This document shows positions 23,453-32,661 of a stretch of DNA of 64,000 nucleotides, in pieces (positions within the stretch are counted from its first letter, which is position 1; the number at the start of each line of letters is the position of its first letter). Below the pieces are notes generated by a model. The model ran no database searches. It was not told the DNA's origin and saw nothing but the letters and a program-made list of their open reading frames with translations. Made by a program: the position numbers and the translations under genes. This DNA comes from Lachnospiraceae bacterium. Lineage in GTDB: Bacteria > Bacillota > Clostridia > Lachnospirales > Lachnospiraceae. Location: positions 30,998-94,997 of the forward strand of contig QXWO01000018.1 in the NCBI GenBank assembly GCA_009911035.1. Reading direction: 5' to 3'.

Positions 23453-24571
23453 TTACAAACGCAGGCTGTATTTTTTGATCGTCTCCCATGCGGGAAGCGC
23501 GTTTCCCTCATAGTCAAACAGCCCCTGATTCGCCCATTCGTTTCCGCACGGTCCCTTATCCTGCATGTAGGCAAGAGATTCAGGCGTGGCCCAGCCGCTT
23601 CCTTTTACCGGAATCCATGCCGGCTCCCAATAAAAGTATCCTGCCCCCAATCCGTCTTTTATATTGGAAAGTTCCTGCAAAAACTGCTCCATAAAATCCT
23701 GCTGGCCCTTTTTTGTCGCGGGATACTCCAGCTTCCCTGCTTTTTCCGGCTTGACCGCACTGCCTTTCCTCTGCTCTGGCAAAAGTCCCTCATAAACGCC
23801 GTAATCCTCCATGGTAAAGGGCTGGGACACCTCCACCACAATCATCCTTTTTCCGTACCTGTCGGCTAAAGCGTTCATATTTTCTATCAGCCCTTTAATC
23901 CTTCCGTTCCACACCGGATAGTAGGACAGACCGATGATATCAAACTCTTCTCCGCCCAGTTCTTTATAATTATCAAACCATTCCTGATAGAGTTTGTGCT
24001 TATTTCCCTGATCAAGGTGCAGCATCACGGGAATATCCCTGCTTACCTTGCGTACCCCCCGTATTCCGGCACTGATGAACCGGGTAAGCTGTTCAAATTC
24101 CGATACCTGCCCTTCGGGCCAGAGGATTCCGTTGGTGATCTCATTTCCCACTTGGACCATGTCCGGCAGACATCCTTCCGCTTTCAGCCCAAGCAGGGTT
24201 TCCTTTGTATACTCATACAAGGCCACTTCCAGCTCCGCCGGTCCGTAATCTTTCCAGATTTTTGGCTTTATCTGCTTTCCGGGGTCTGTCCAGAAGTCAC
24301 TATAATGGAAATCCAGCAGATACTTAAATCCGGCTGCCTTCACCCTCTTGATCATCCTGAGCGTGGTATTCAAATCATTGGCGCCTGCACCGTAAGAAGC
24401 TCCCTCCTGTGTATAAGGGTTCAGCCAGAGACGAAGGCGGATATAATTTACTCCGTAAGACTTCAGAATATCAGTCAGCTCCCTTTCCTCTCCCTTATCG
24501 TAGTACTTTCCTCCCAGACCAACCACCTCATCCATTGAAGAAATGTCCATTCCATGTATAAATTTTTCCAT
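23453..24571 (-). CDS. Intracellular endo-beta-1,4-galactanase, GH53
   Basis: 372 aa single (beta/alpha)8 GH53 domain. The acid/base Glu144 lies in VGNEITNG and the nucleophile Glu247 in MIVVEVSQP; RLRLWLNPY and LDFHYSDFWTDPGKQ are family signatures. There is no signal peptide, so it should cut galactooligosaccharides after import rather than polymeric galactan outside. Last gene of the galactan operon, following GH42. Confidence 0.92.
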   Translation of the reverse strand: MEKFIHGMDISSMDEVVGLGGKYYDKGEERELTDILKSYGVNYIRLRLWLNPYTQEGASYGAGANDLNTTLRMIKRVKAAGFKYLLDFHYSDFWTDPGKQIKPKIWKDYGPAELEVALYEYTKETLLGLKAEGCLPDMVQVGNEITNGILWPEGQVSEFEQLTRFISAGIRGVRKVSRDIPVMLHLDQGNKHKLYQEWFDNYKELGGEEFDIIGLSYYPVWNGRIKGLIENMNALADRYGKRMIVVEVSQPFTMEDYGVYEGLLPEQRKGSAVKPEKAGKLEYPATKKGQQDFMEQFLQELSNIKDGLGAGYFYWEPAWIPVKGSGWATPESLAYMQDKGPCGNEWANQGLFDYEGNALPAWETIKKYSLRL

Positions 24572-24607
24572 CTCCTGTTTCCTTTCCCGTTACTATTTAT
24601 ATCCTCC

Positions 24608-26617
24608 TCATATTTCTGTAAGTATTTTACATTCAAAAGGTTCCAGCCATACTTCCCCATCCAGTATGATTTTGCTGTCCGCTTCCTCAAACCTGCCCGG
24701 TGTTTTCACCATAACCTTGCAGTCATTGAAGTTCTGTACAAAAATAAGATCTTCTTCCCCTTTGCGCAGGGCTGTCGTCACCCCGTAAGGAAGCTTCGCC
24801 CCAAGGGGATTTTCTATACGCGCCTCCTGGGTCATTTCCCTGTAAAAATCATTCAGAAAGTCCTGTTCAAATTCCGCCGCCAGATAATATGCCCTGCCGT
24901 CACCATATCGGTTTTCCGTCACCGCCGGAGCGCCTGCATAAAATTCTTTCATATAAACAGACACCGTCCGGGCACCTTTACAATGGATAATTTCGCATAA
25001 ATCACCTGTATGGTAAAGCTTTTCAAGGAAGGTAATGCTGTTTACAAATCCTTCCCCCGGCGCATCAATTTCCTCCTGACAAATGCCCAGCACCTTTTCA
25101 AGTGGATGCTCCCCTGTAAAGCATAAATCATTATCATCCACAATTCCACTCCAATAGGTGGTAATGTAAATGCCTCCTTCTTTCACATACCTTTCTACCC
25201 TTTCGGCGTAACCTTTCCGGTAAAGATAATTCAGCGGCGCCACCACCATGCGGTAGCCCTCCAGCTCCCGTTCCATACTGATAATATCCACATCCAGCCC
25301 GGCCTCCCAGAATGCCCGGTAATGCTGTAAAAAGGTCTTTTTATAATCCAAATCCAGTCTGGGACCTGCGGCATCCTCCACTGCCCACCAGTTTTCCCAA
25401 TCAAAAATAAGAGCAATTTCCGGCCTGTTACAGGTCTTTAAAATCCGCCCTTCCATTTTTGCCAGGCGTCCCCCCACGTCTGCCACATCCCGGAAAGTGC
25501 GTGTATTCCCGTCATTTTTATGATCCAGCACGGCTCCGTGGAATTTCTCAAAAGACCCTCTGCCCTTGCGCCACTGGAAATACTGTACTGTTGCAGAGCC
25601 GTGGGCGACTGCCTGCATAGACGATAGCATATGCATCCCCGGCCTTTTCACCGGATTATTTACCCGCCAGTTTACCACCGACGGGGTGCTTTCCATCAAC
25701 ATAAAAGGCTTCTTTTTCATACTGCGCATCATGCTGTGGCAGGCCGCCGCTTTCACTGCCATATCCGTCTCATCTTTTACTTTATGCCAGAAGGGATAAG
25801 AATCCCAGGACACCACATCCAGCTCTCTCTGCATCTTATCATAATCCAGCGGTTTAAAAAAGTACATAAAGTTGGTCGTAACAGGCAGGCTGGAATATTC
25901 CCGGACCGATGCGATCTCCCACTTCAAAAACTCTGTCATCTGGCAGGTCACGAAACGGCGCCAGTCCAGATTCAGTCCATGCACAAGATTTTCCCCATGG
26001 GGCACGGGACTGTGTATCTGCTCCCAATCCGTATACACATGACTCCAGAATACGGTCCACCATGCCCGGTTCAATTCCTCTATTGTTTTGTACTTTTCTT
26101 TGAGCCATTCCCGAAAGGCCCTCTGGCACTGCCCGCAGTGACATGCACTGTCAGAAAAATTGCCTCCCATTTCATTGGAAATATGCCACATGACGATCCC
26201 TTCATGGCGCAGGGACATCTGTGCCAGGCTTCTGTCGATTCTTCCTGTCAGATCACGCATCTTAGGGGAAGTATAACAGAAATTATGCCTTTTCCCCGGA
26301 AGATTCTGCCTGCCCTCTGCCTGCACCTGTCTGACCTCCGGGTACTTTTCCGTAAGCCAGTGGGGCATTCCTCCCGTAGGCGTCGCCAGTATGGTACAGA
26401 TTCCCTCCCGGTACAGTCTGTCAATCATCTCCTCCAGCCAGTCAAAGCAGAACTCTCCTTCCTGCCGCTCCAGTACTGACCAGGAAAAAACGCCCAGTGT
26501 CACACAATTTATATGCGCCTGTTTCATCAGCCGGATATCCTCATCGAGAATATCCGGTCTGTCCAGCCACTGCTCCGGATTGTAATCCCCGCCATGCAGC
26601 ATCTTTCCAAATTCCAT
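24608..26617 (-). CDS. Beta-galactosidase, GH42
   Basis: 669 aa. TIM barrel with acid/base Glu149 (WHISNEMGG) and nucleophile Glu309 (FMLMESTPS), followed by the trimerisation and C-terminal beta domains. Cys114 and the ACHCGQC cluster (158-164) correspond to the structural zinc site of the family. Cytoplasmic; releases galactose from the short products of the neighbouring GH53. Confidence 0.93.
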   Translation of the reverse strand: MEFGKMLHGGDYNPEQWLDRPDILDEDIRLMKQAHINCVTLGVFSWSVLERQEGEFCFDWLEEMIDRLYREGICTILATPTGGMPHWLTEKYPEVRQVQAEGRQNLPGKRHNFCYTSPKMRDLTGRIDRSLAQMSLRHEGIVMWHISNEMGGNFSDSACHCGQCQRAFREWLKEKYKTIEELNRAWWTVFWSHVYTDWEQIHSPVPHGENLVHGLNLDWRRFVTCQMTEFLKWEIASVREYSSLPVTTNFMYFFKPLDYDKMQRELDVVSWDSYPFWHKVKDETDMAVKAAACHSMMRSMKKKPFMLMESTPSVVNWRVNNPVKRPGMHMLSSMQAVAHGSATVQYFQWRKGRGSFEKFHGAVLDHKNDGNTRTFRDVADVGGRLAKMEGRILKTCNRPEIALIFDWENWWAVEDAAGPRLDLDYKKTFLQHYRAFWEAGLDVDIISMERELEGYRMVVAPLNYLYRKGYAERVERYVKEGGIYITTYWSGIVDDNDLCFTGEHPLEKVLGICQEEIDAPGEGFVNSITFLEKLYHTGDLCEIIHCKGARTVSVYMKEFYAGAPAVTENRYGDGRAYYLAAEFEQDFLNDFYREMTQEARIENPLGAKLPYGVTTALRKGEEDLIFVQNFNDCKVMVKTPGRFEEADSKIILDGEVWLEPFECKILTEI

Positions 26618-26634
26618 TTTTTAATCTCCTATTA

Positions 26635-26853
26635 TTAGTCAAAATCAAATTTTGTGTATCTTTTATCCATGCTCCCATACCTAAACCTTGCCATCTCATT
26701 TTTTTCAAGGACGTCTTCCTCCGTCCCCCTGTACTGGCACCGGATACAATAGTACTCTTTTTTGTCCCTATCATAAAACATATCCAAATCCAGATCCCGC
26801 ATAAAGCAGGAAGGACATCGGTAGTTTAATCTGCCCTTTCCAGCCTGAGCCAT
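26635..26853 (-). CDS. Small zinc-ribbon protein
   Basis: 72 aa, unrecognised. CPSC (residues 13-16) and CIRC (36-39) form a likely zinc ribbon; the C-terminal third is charged and aromatic. Its start overlaps the end of the 611-aa gene by 28 nt, so it is translated with the sugar operon. A role in the operon is unclear; it resembles rubredoxin-like or DNA-binding ribbons only in the Cys spacing. Confidence 0.6.
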   Translation of the reverse strand: MAQAGKGRLNYRCPSCFMRDLDLDMFYDRDKKEYYCIRCQYRGTEEDVLEKNEMARFRYGSMDKRYTKFDFD

Positions 26854-28661
26854 GTCGTAAACGCCTCCTTCTCTTTCAGTCTCCTAGTGCAGCCAAGGGT
26901 AAACATGGGTGAAAATGCGTAGCCTTCTCTCGCATACCCCTTTGCCTGTGTCCCGGCCCAAAGGGAAACCTTCGTTTTAATGGCAGGAATGACTGCCGAC
27001 ACTTCCTCCGCTTCTTCCAGGGCCAGCTCCCTGCATTTATATTCATAGGTGAGCGTTTCTGCCTGGTCTTTCTTCCGGCAGCTTAAAAGAATTCCATTCA
27101 TGTCCTCGGAATACTCCGTTGTGCCGTAGCAGGCTACCATATACTCATCAATTTCTATTTCCGCACCGGGGCTGCTCATATTTAAAATCCTGCGCTCGGT
27201 CTGAATCTGTGCACTGCCCTCCTCAAAAGAAATCACACTTTGCAGCGTCACGGTCAAACCGTCAAACACGATATCCACCGGGTCCAGGGTAAGAATTCTG
27301 GTCTTTCCCTCTTTCGAAAAGTGTGCTTTCGTCCTGCAAAGGCACAGATCCACCTCTTCCCCCTGGTATCTGATTTTCCCGCTCCGTATTGTCCCTTCCC
27401 CTGCGTAATGGGTGAAGTATCCCGCCCGGTATTTTTCCTGAATCAGGAAAGGATAGGAGGCATCCGTAATATGCTCAGTGCCGATTCCCACCTTCCACTC
27501 CAGTTTCGCCACATAGGGGCGAAGGTCCACAATAGCGCCGCCCTGATCCATATTGACACATGCTCTCATATAGGGATCCGCATACCAGAACAATTGTTTA
27601 TCTGATCCATACAGAATGTCCCGCCAAAGAGCACATTCCGGTTCTGTATAGGTCTTTTTCTCCCTATAATAATCTGCAAACTCAGTCATAGTCATGTCGA
27701 TCAGCCGGCCATCTTTTTTAAGGCTTCCATAATATGCCATACCGTCCTCATAGCTTTTGGCCAGAAGCTCATAGGGGGATTCCCAGCGTCCCATCTTGTT
27801 CAGCCAGCCTGGGCCTACAAACATCATATTATAGGCATAGCCGTTATTATACTTCTCCAGATCCCGGTACTGGTCTATGAGATTGTACAGATAGGGATAT
27901 TCCCATGTCTGAGTATCATAGATCATGCCCCGCAGCACATTCTGGGGATGGGTGCCGAAGTTGGAGCCGTTGCCGTCATAGCATGCCAGCAGATCCCTTG
28001 ATAAGTGAGGAATGGCAACAATACCGCTGTCCTCCTCCCTGCTCTCTGCCGGGGCGTGGGTATTTTGTTTCGAGGGTATCCACGGATTCCACGGCCCGCC
28101 GTCCATGAATGTGTACCAGGAATTGTTGCAGGTATGGTAAGCCTTGGGGCCTTCCTCCCAGCATGTGGCAACGGCACACTTTACTGACGGGTATCTCTCT
28201 TTTATATAATTGATTAGGTCGGCATCCATATAATAGGAACCGGTAGACTCTGGGTAAAAGCCAAACTTTTCATAAAATTTTTCAAACACATCGTTTACTA
28301 TCGACTTTTTATCCTCTATGGAAAACATCCAGATGCAGAAATCCTTTGTCTTATACTTTTCCCGAAATTCCGTGCAGGGGAGCCCCAACAGGGACAAGGA
28401 AATCTCGTCCCCGTATTTTTCATGATGCTCCTTAGCGATTTCCACTGCTTCCTCGTTGAATAATGCCGCATAAGTCATCTGGATCGTGGTTTTTAAGTTG
28501 TATTTATGTGCCATTTCCTGTTGGAATTTAAAAATATCCAAAGATTCGGTCAGAAGGGCTTTGCGCCCTATGTCCTCCTCTTTTCCATGTCCCGTCACCT
28601 TCTCGGCGTACTCCGGCACCATTTCCGGCCTGTGGACGATATTTACAATAAAATCACTCAT
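26826..28661 (-). CDS. Unrecognised 611-aa protein of the galactan operon
   Basis: No signal peptide or transmembrane helix. The first 350 residues read as an alpha/beta barrel: a short N-terminal strand (DFIVNIVHRPEM), regular strand/helix alternation, FGFYPESTGSYYMDADLINYI and a Trp/Pro-rich loop (GGPWNPWIPSK). The remainder (about 380-611) looks beta-rich, as in the C-terminal domains of polysaccharide-active enzymes. It could be a deacetylase-like or glycosidase-like enzyme (I considered the DUF3863-type group but cannot confirm it). Position between the importer and GH42 implies a sugar substrate. Confidence 0.6.
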   Translation of the reverse strand: MSDFIVNIVHRPEMVPEYAEKVTGHGKEEDIGRKALLTESLDIFKFQQEMAHKYNLKTTIQMTYAALFNEEAVEIAKEHHEKYGDEISLSLLGLPCTEFREKYKTKDFCIWMFSIEDKKSIVNDVFEKFYEKFGFYPESTGSYYMDADLINYIKERYPSVKCAVATCWEEGPKAYHTCNNSWYTFMDGGPWNPWIPSKQNTHAPAESREEDSGIVAIPHLSRDLLACYDGNGSNFGTHPQNVLRGMIYDTQTWEYPYLYNLIDQYRDLEKYNNGYAYNMMFVGPGWLNKMGRWESPYELLAKSYEDGMAYYGSLKKDGRLIDMTMTEFADYYREKKTYTEPECALWRDILYGSDKQLFWYADPYMRACVNMDQGGAIVDLRPYVAKLEWKVGIGTEHITDASYPFLIQEKYRAGYFTHYAGEGTIRSGKIRYQGEEVDLCLCRTKAHFSKEGKTRILTLDPVDIVFDGLTVTLQSVISFEEGSAQIQTERRILNMSSPGAEIEIDEYMVACYGTTEYSEDMNGILLSCRKKDQAETLTYEYKCRELALEEAEEVSAVIPAIKTKVSLWAGTQAKGYAREGYAFSPMFTLGCTRRLKEKEAFTTWLRLERAD

Positions 28662-28703
28662 TTCTTAATTCCTCATTCCTGCCGGCATGCCGGCATACTA
28701 AAT

Positions 28704-29549
28704 TTATCCTTTTACCGAACCTCCGGTAACGCCTTCCACGTAGAACTTCTGCATAATTACAAACAGCACGGAAATCGGTATAGAGACCAGCACGCCGCCT
28801 GCGCAGAACTGTGTAAAGTAGGTATTGATCAGACTCCTGTCAAGCATGTTGAATAAGCCGATTGCCACCGTCCACTGGGAGGAAACCCCTGCGTTCAGTA
28901 TCATCTTTGCAAAGATAAAATCCATCCAGGGTGCCAGAAATGAACTGATTACCGTATAAACGATAATGGGCTGGCTCATGGGCAGCACCACCGACCAGAA
29001 AATCTTTGCCTCGCTGGCACCGTCCAGGTAAGCTGCTTCCCTTAAGGAAACCGGCACTGTATCCAGGAACCCCTTTGCAATCAGGTAGCCAAGCCCCGAG
29101 GAAGCGGAGTATACCAGCACAAGCCCCCAGTGATTGTTGGTCAGATTTAGGGTGCGCAGGATAAAGTAAACCGCTATCATGGACAAAAAGCCCGGAAACA
29201 GATTCATGATGACCGCCATATTCATCAAAGGCTTGCGCATCTTAAAACGCATACAGGATGTGGCATATGCCACCATCAGCACAAAGGCGCTGGAAATCAC
29301 GCAGCTACAGCAGGCCACAATAAAGGTATTCTTGAACCAGTTAGGAAACTGCGCCACACTGTCCGCTGAAAATAGGAGATTTTTATAATTTTGCAGACTC
29401 CATTCCTGTGGAAAAAAGGTACTTGTGTTGATTCCCGTGTAGGAACTGAATGATGTCACCAAAAGCCATGCAATGGGAATCAGCCACACAAAGGCTAAAA
29501 CTGCAAGCAGCAAATGCCGCAGAACCATATTCACATATCTTTTCTTCAT
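28704..29549 (-). CDS. ABC sugar transporter permease, MalG-type
   Basis: 281 aa, six predicted helices, with the EAA-loop sequence EAAYLDGASEAKIFWSVVLPM that docks the ATPase. Forms a heterodimer with the upstream permease; the start overlaps that gene's stop. Corresponds to GanQ of galactooligosaccharide importers by context. No ATPase gene is in the operon, so it presumably uses a shared MsmX-like ATPase encoded elsewhere. Confidence 0.88.
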   Translation of the reverse strand: MKKRYVNMVLRHLLLAVLAFVWLIPIAWLLVTSFSSYTGINTSTFFPQEWSLQNYKNLLFSADSVAQFPNWFKNTFIVACCSCVISSAFVLMVAYATSCMRFKMRKPLMNMAVIMNLFPGFLSMIAVYFILRTLNLTNNHWGLVLVYSASSGLGYLIAKGFLDTVPVSLREAAYLDGASEAKIFWSVVLPMSQPIIVYTVISSFLAPWMDFIFAKMILNAGVSSQWTVAIGLFNMLDRSLINTYFTQFCAGGVLVSIPISVLFVIMQKFYVEGVTGGSVKG

Positions 29550-30994
29550 TATCGGTATGCCTCCTCTCTGTCACCTTTGATAAAGCGGTTAAATGAAATC
29601 AGAGTAAATACCGCGCAGATGATAAACACCACAATACCTATGGTGGATGCCATCTTGTAATTGTAATAATCCTGTGTCAGCGTGTACAGCCATGTCACCA
29701 GCAGGTCAACTTCCTTGGCCTGTGAGTTGGCCATGGCCTGATTTGTGGTGACAAACACATTGGCTGTCAGCAGATAAATCACGTTAAAGTTATTGATATT
29801 TTTAACAAAGTCTGTCACCAGCGCCGGCCCCGTGATAAAAAGCATGTAAGGCATGGTGATCTTCCAGAAAATCTGTCTTGGCGTTGCGCCGTCGATCCTT
29901 GCGCTTTCAAGCTGCTCTGTGGGAATGTTCATCAGCACCCCTGTTGCAATCAGCATCTGATAGGGAACACCCACCCATATATTAATGAGAATAATCATCA
30001 CATGTGCCCAGCCCGGCGCCGAGAGGAACGGAATATAACTGGTTCCGATAAGGCCCATGTCCCGCAGCCATCCGGTCAGTCCGATATTGGCACAGAAAGT
30101 ATTGACAATGCCGCTGTTGGCGAAAAAGTTTCTTACCAGAAGGAGCGATACGAACTGGGGCACTGCAATGGTAATGATAAACAGGGTACGCCACATCCTT
30201 GGAAATTTCGTCTTTTTATCATTGATCAGGATGGAGAGCAGAATCCCGCCTATGTAAGTGGTAAAAGTTGCAAATACTGCCCACACCAGAGTCCACGCCA
30301 GGACCCTGACAAAGGCGTAGCCAAAGGTCACTGTCAGCCCGCCGCTGCTAAACAGGTCTCTAAAATTTCTGAATCCCACCCAGGTAAAAAGGGCGCTGGG
30401 CGGCATATGCTGCTGGTCATAATTCGTAAATGCCACCAGAATCAGCACCAAAAGCGGTACCAGCGTGAAAATCACAACGCCAGACACCGGCAGTGCCAGC
30501 AGTGTAATATGGAATTTTTCATTGAAAAAGGAAATCAGATCCTCCCGGAAGGTCTTAATATGCTTCCCTTCCTCCTCCATTTTCTGTAATTTGTAACTGT
30601 TGATAATGTTGTACAGATAGACTACAGCAAAAATTGCCCACACCACAAAGCTCGCCAGCGAGAATAACAGAATCATGAAAGAATGGTCGTAATCATTAAA
30701 TTCATTTTTCATTGTCATCATGTTGAACACTGATTCCTGCTGTACGGTTCCCAGTGTGCCGAATTTCGGTACATAGTCCATAGCGAAACCAAAAGTAAAT
30801 ACGATTACTGCTATTTCAAAAAGCGTAATCAAAATCGATTTCACAAACTGTTTTCTTCTGCAATAACCTGCCCCCATCCAAATTAGGGACAGCTTTACGA
30901 AAATATCACCTTTTGCAAGGGAAGTGCCGAACTCTTTAAAGAATCCGCCCGCCGCCCCCGGAAAAGAACCCGCCTGACCTTTGGCTTTACCCAT
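29549..30994 (-). CDS. ABC sugar transporter permease, MalF-type
   Basis: 481 aa, longer than most MalF-type permeases of Firmicutes because of an N-terminal extension with extra hydrophobic segments (about 45-140), like GanP. The EAA loop reads ESARIDGATPRQIFWKITMPYM (split over about 20 residues). Imports galactooligosaccharides together with the solute-binding protein 33 nt upstream. Confidence 0.88.
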   Translation of the reverse strand: MGKAKGQAGSFPGAAGGFFKEFGTSLAKGDIFVKLSLIWMGAGYCRRKQFVKSILITLFEIAVIVFTFGFAMDYVPKFGTLGTVQQESVFNMMTMKNEFNDYDHSFMILLFSLASFVVWAIFAVVYLYNIINSYKLQKMEEEGKHIKTFREDLISFFNEKFHITLLALPVSGVVIFTLVPLLVLILVAFTNYDQQHMPPSALFTWVGFRNFRDLFSSGGLTVTFGYAFVRVLAWTLVWAVFATFTTYIGGILLSILINDKKTKFPRMWRTLFIITIAVPQFVSLLLVRNFFANSGIVNTFCANIGLTGWLRDMGLIGTSYIPFLSAPGWAHVMIILINIWVGVPYQMLIATGVLMNIPTEQLESARIDGATPRQIFWKITMPYMLFITGPALVTDFVKNINNFNVIYLLTANVFVTTNQAMANSQAKEVDLLVTWLYTLTQDYYNYKMASTIGIVVFIICAVFTLISFNRFIKGDREEAYR

Positions 30995-31027
30995 TTCTCC
31001 ACCCCTTTCAAGGTTTACTTTTTTCGT

Positions 31028-32392
31028 TTACTGAACCGGTGCCGTAATACCTTCCACCATTGTGTCAAGGGCTTCCTGAATGGCTGCCTCATCATCCCGT
31101 GCAATCTGCCCCTGGGCAATCATTTCCCCGAAAGTTGCCGCCGGATCCCAATAGTTGCCGCCTACATTCTGCACTACGCCATATGCAGACTGTTCTGCCA
31201 GCGCTGCGATCGCCACATTGGCTGCCACTGCATCGGATGCTGCCACGTTATTGTTGGATGGACCGATTTCACGTTTTTCAAAACGGATAGCCTGGTTTTC
31301 TTCATTGGTAATCCAGTCAGCCAAAAGCGCTGCCCAGCCTGCGTTCTGTGAATAAGCGTTTACTGCTACCAGCTTATATCCTGCAACGGAACCCTGCTGT
31401 ATCTGCTTATCCCCTGCGGTAAAAGTGGGAAGTTTGGTTGCCGCATAGCCGTCTCCAAATGCATCCTGTGCTGCTGTCGCATCCCATGTCCCCGAAATGG
31501 CTGCGCAAAGGCCGCCGGAAGCTATCTGGTTGGAAATATCCCCGTCAGGAACTGCTGCAAAAGCGCTGTTTGATGCGATATCCAGCATAGCCTGAACCAC
31601 CTGTACTCCCGTACAGTCCGCCGATTTATTAAAATCAATGCTGGTAGTTCCGTCTTCATTTAAGTCCGTGGTAAAACCTGCCCCATAGAAGAAGGATGCA
31701 TTGTACCAGCCAGATGCAAGGGTCATTCCTACTTTTTTGCCTGCTTCCCCTGCCTTGGCAAGTAAGGAATCCCAGCTTGCCACATCCTCCTCGCTTAATA
31801 CGTTTGCATCATAAAATAAAAAGTATCCGTTATCTGCACTCATGGGGAATGCATACAGTTTTCCGTCATAAGTAGCAGCGCCCACAGCTCCTTCTGCATT
31901 TGCGCTCTTTATATCCGCAATGCTTTTGCCGGCATATGCCTGTAAGGCTCCGTCCATCTCATCTATGGACTGTAAAGCCCCGGCTTTTACCAGATCGATC
32001 AACTGGTCAGATGCAAGGGCGTACACGTCGGCTGCCGCTTCAATATCGGTCAGGACTGTATCCTTGGCAGTGGATTCGGATTCCACACCCAGTTGAATGT
32101 CAAAGTTTGCATAGTCCTTGTAGTTTTCCTCGAATGAGTCAATCATCTCCTGAAGCATTGCCTGGTCTTCTTCTGCGCCCCACATTCTAAGGCTTACATC
32201 CTGCTTCTCTGCAGGCGCCTCTGCTTTTGCAGTCTCCACTCCCGAAGCTGCTTCCTCCCCGGACGCCGCTTCTTCCGTCCCGGATGTCTCTGCCGCCGGC
32301 GTGTCATTGGCCACTTCGGGATTCCCGCAGGCTGCCAGTGACACTGCCATGGTCCCGGCTAACAATAATGCTGTCAACTTTTTCACTTTCAT
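31028..32392 (-). CDS. Extracellular sugar-binding lipoprotein
   Basis: 454 aa with a lipoprotein signal ending LAAC (Cys22), an Ala/Glu-rich linker to about residue 65, then a periplasmic-binding-protein fold of the MalE/GanS group (VSLRMWGAEEDQAMLQEMID...). It captures galactooligosaccharides and delivers them to the two permeases. First gene of the operon, directly behind the promoter and operator at 32435-32485. Confidence 0.88.
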   Translation of the reverse strand: MKVKKLTALLLAGTMAVSLAACGNPEVANDTPAAETSGTEEAASGEEAASGVETAKAEAPAEKQDVSLRMWGAEEDQAMLQEMIDSFEENYKDYANFDIQLGVESESTAKDTVLTDIEAAADVYALASDQLIDLVKAGALQSIDEMDGALQAYAGKSIADIKSANAEGAVGAATYDGKLYAFPMSADNGYFLFYDANVLSEEDVASWDSLLAKAGEAGKKVGMTLASGWYNASFFYGAGFTTDLNEDGTTSIDFNKSADCTGVQVVQAMLDIASNSAFAAVPDGDISNQIASGGLCAAISGTWDATAAQDAFGDGYAATKLPTFTAGDKQIQQGSVAGYKLVAVNAYSQNAGWAALLADWITNEENQAIRFEKREIGPSNNNVAASDAVAANVAIAALAEQSAYGVVQNVGGNYWDPAATFGEMIAQGQIARDDEAAIQEALDTMVEGITAPVQ

Positions 32393-32434
32393 TTCTTGTT
32401 CCTCCTGTTTTTTGTTTTAAGCTTTTTGGTTTGC

Positions 32435-32446
32435 GCAACCGCTTGC
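32435..32446. promoter_or_regulatory. LacI-type operator overlapping the start site
   Basis: GCAACCGCTTGC fits the LacI/GalR-family consensus GCAANCGNTTGC exactly. It lies about 10 nt downstream of the -10 box of the galactan operon, where a bound repressor would block initiation. Confidence 0.75.
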
Positions 32447-32456
32447 TTTATTTTAG

Positions 32457-32485
32457 ATTTTATAACTTATACATGTTATTGTCAA
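32457..32485 (-). promoter_or_regulatory. Promoter of the galactan operon
   Basis: TTGACA (32485-32480), 17-bp spacer, TAAAAT (32462-32457) on the minus strand, about 65 nt upstream of the binding-protein ATG. Near-consensus sigma-A promoter. Confidence 0.8.
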
Positions 32486-32573
32486 TGAATATTTATTGCT
32501 GATATTGTTACCATATTTTTGTGAAATATATACAAATATCATCTCCCTTTTCTCACCCGCGCGATTTATGTGC

Positions 32574-32585
32574 GCAATCGTTTGC
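32574..32585. promoter_or_regulatory. Upstream LacI-type operator
   Basis: GCAATCGTTTGC, again an exact match to GCAANCGNTTGC, 139 bp from the first operator. The spacing is close to 13 helical turns, compatible with repression by looping. Confidence 0.7.
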
Positions 32586-32598
32586 GTCCTTAAGCATA

Positions 32599-32650
32599 AA
32601 AAGCCAGTCAGGGAAGCCGGACTGGCCATCTCCCGTGACTGGCGCTTTTT
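32599..32650 (-). terminator. Terminator of the LacI-family gene
   Basis: GCCAGTCA...TGACTGGC hairpin flanked by AAAAA and TTTTT, immediately after the repressor stop codon; separates the repressor from the operon it likely controls. Confidence 0.85.
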
Positions 32651-32661
32651 GCTCTTATTTC

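Noticed and set aside
24055-24060. Runs of six C at this and other sites (for example 35099, 36000, 7265)
   Set aside because: Six-base runs occur throughout, including in housekeeping genes, so they are not evidence of contingency tracts.
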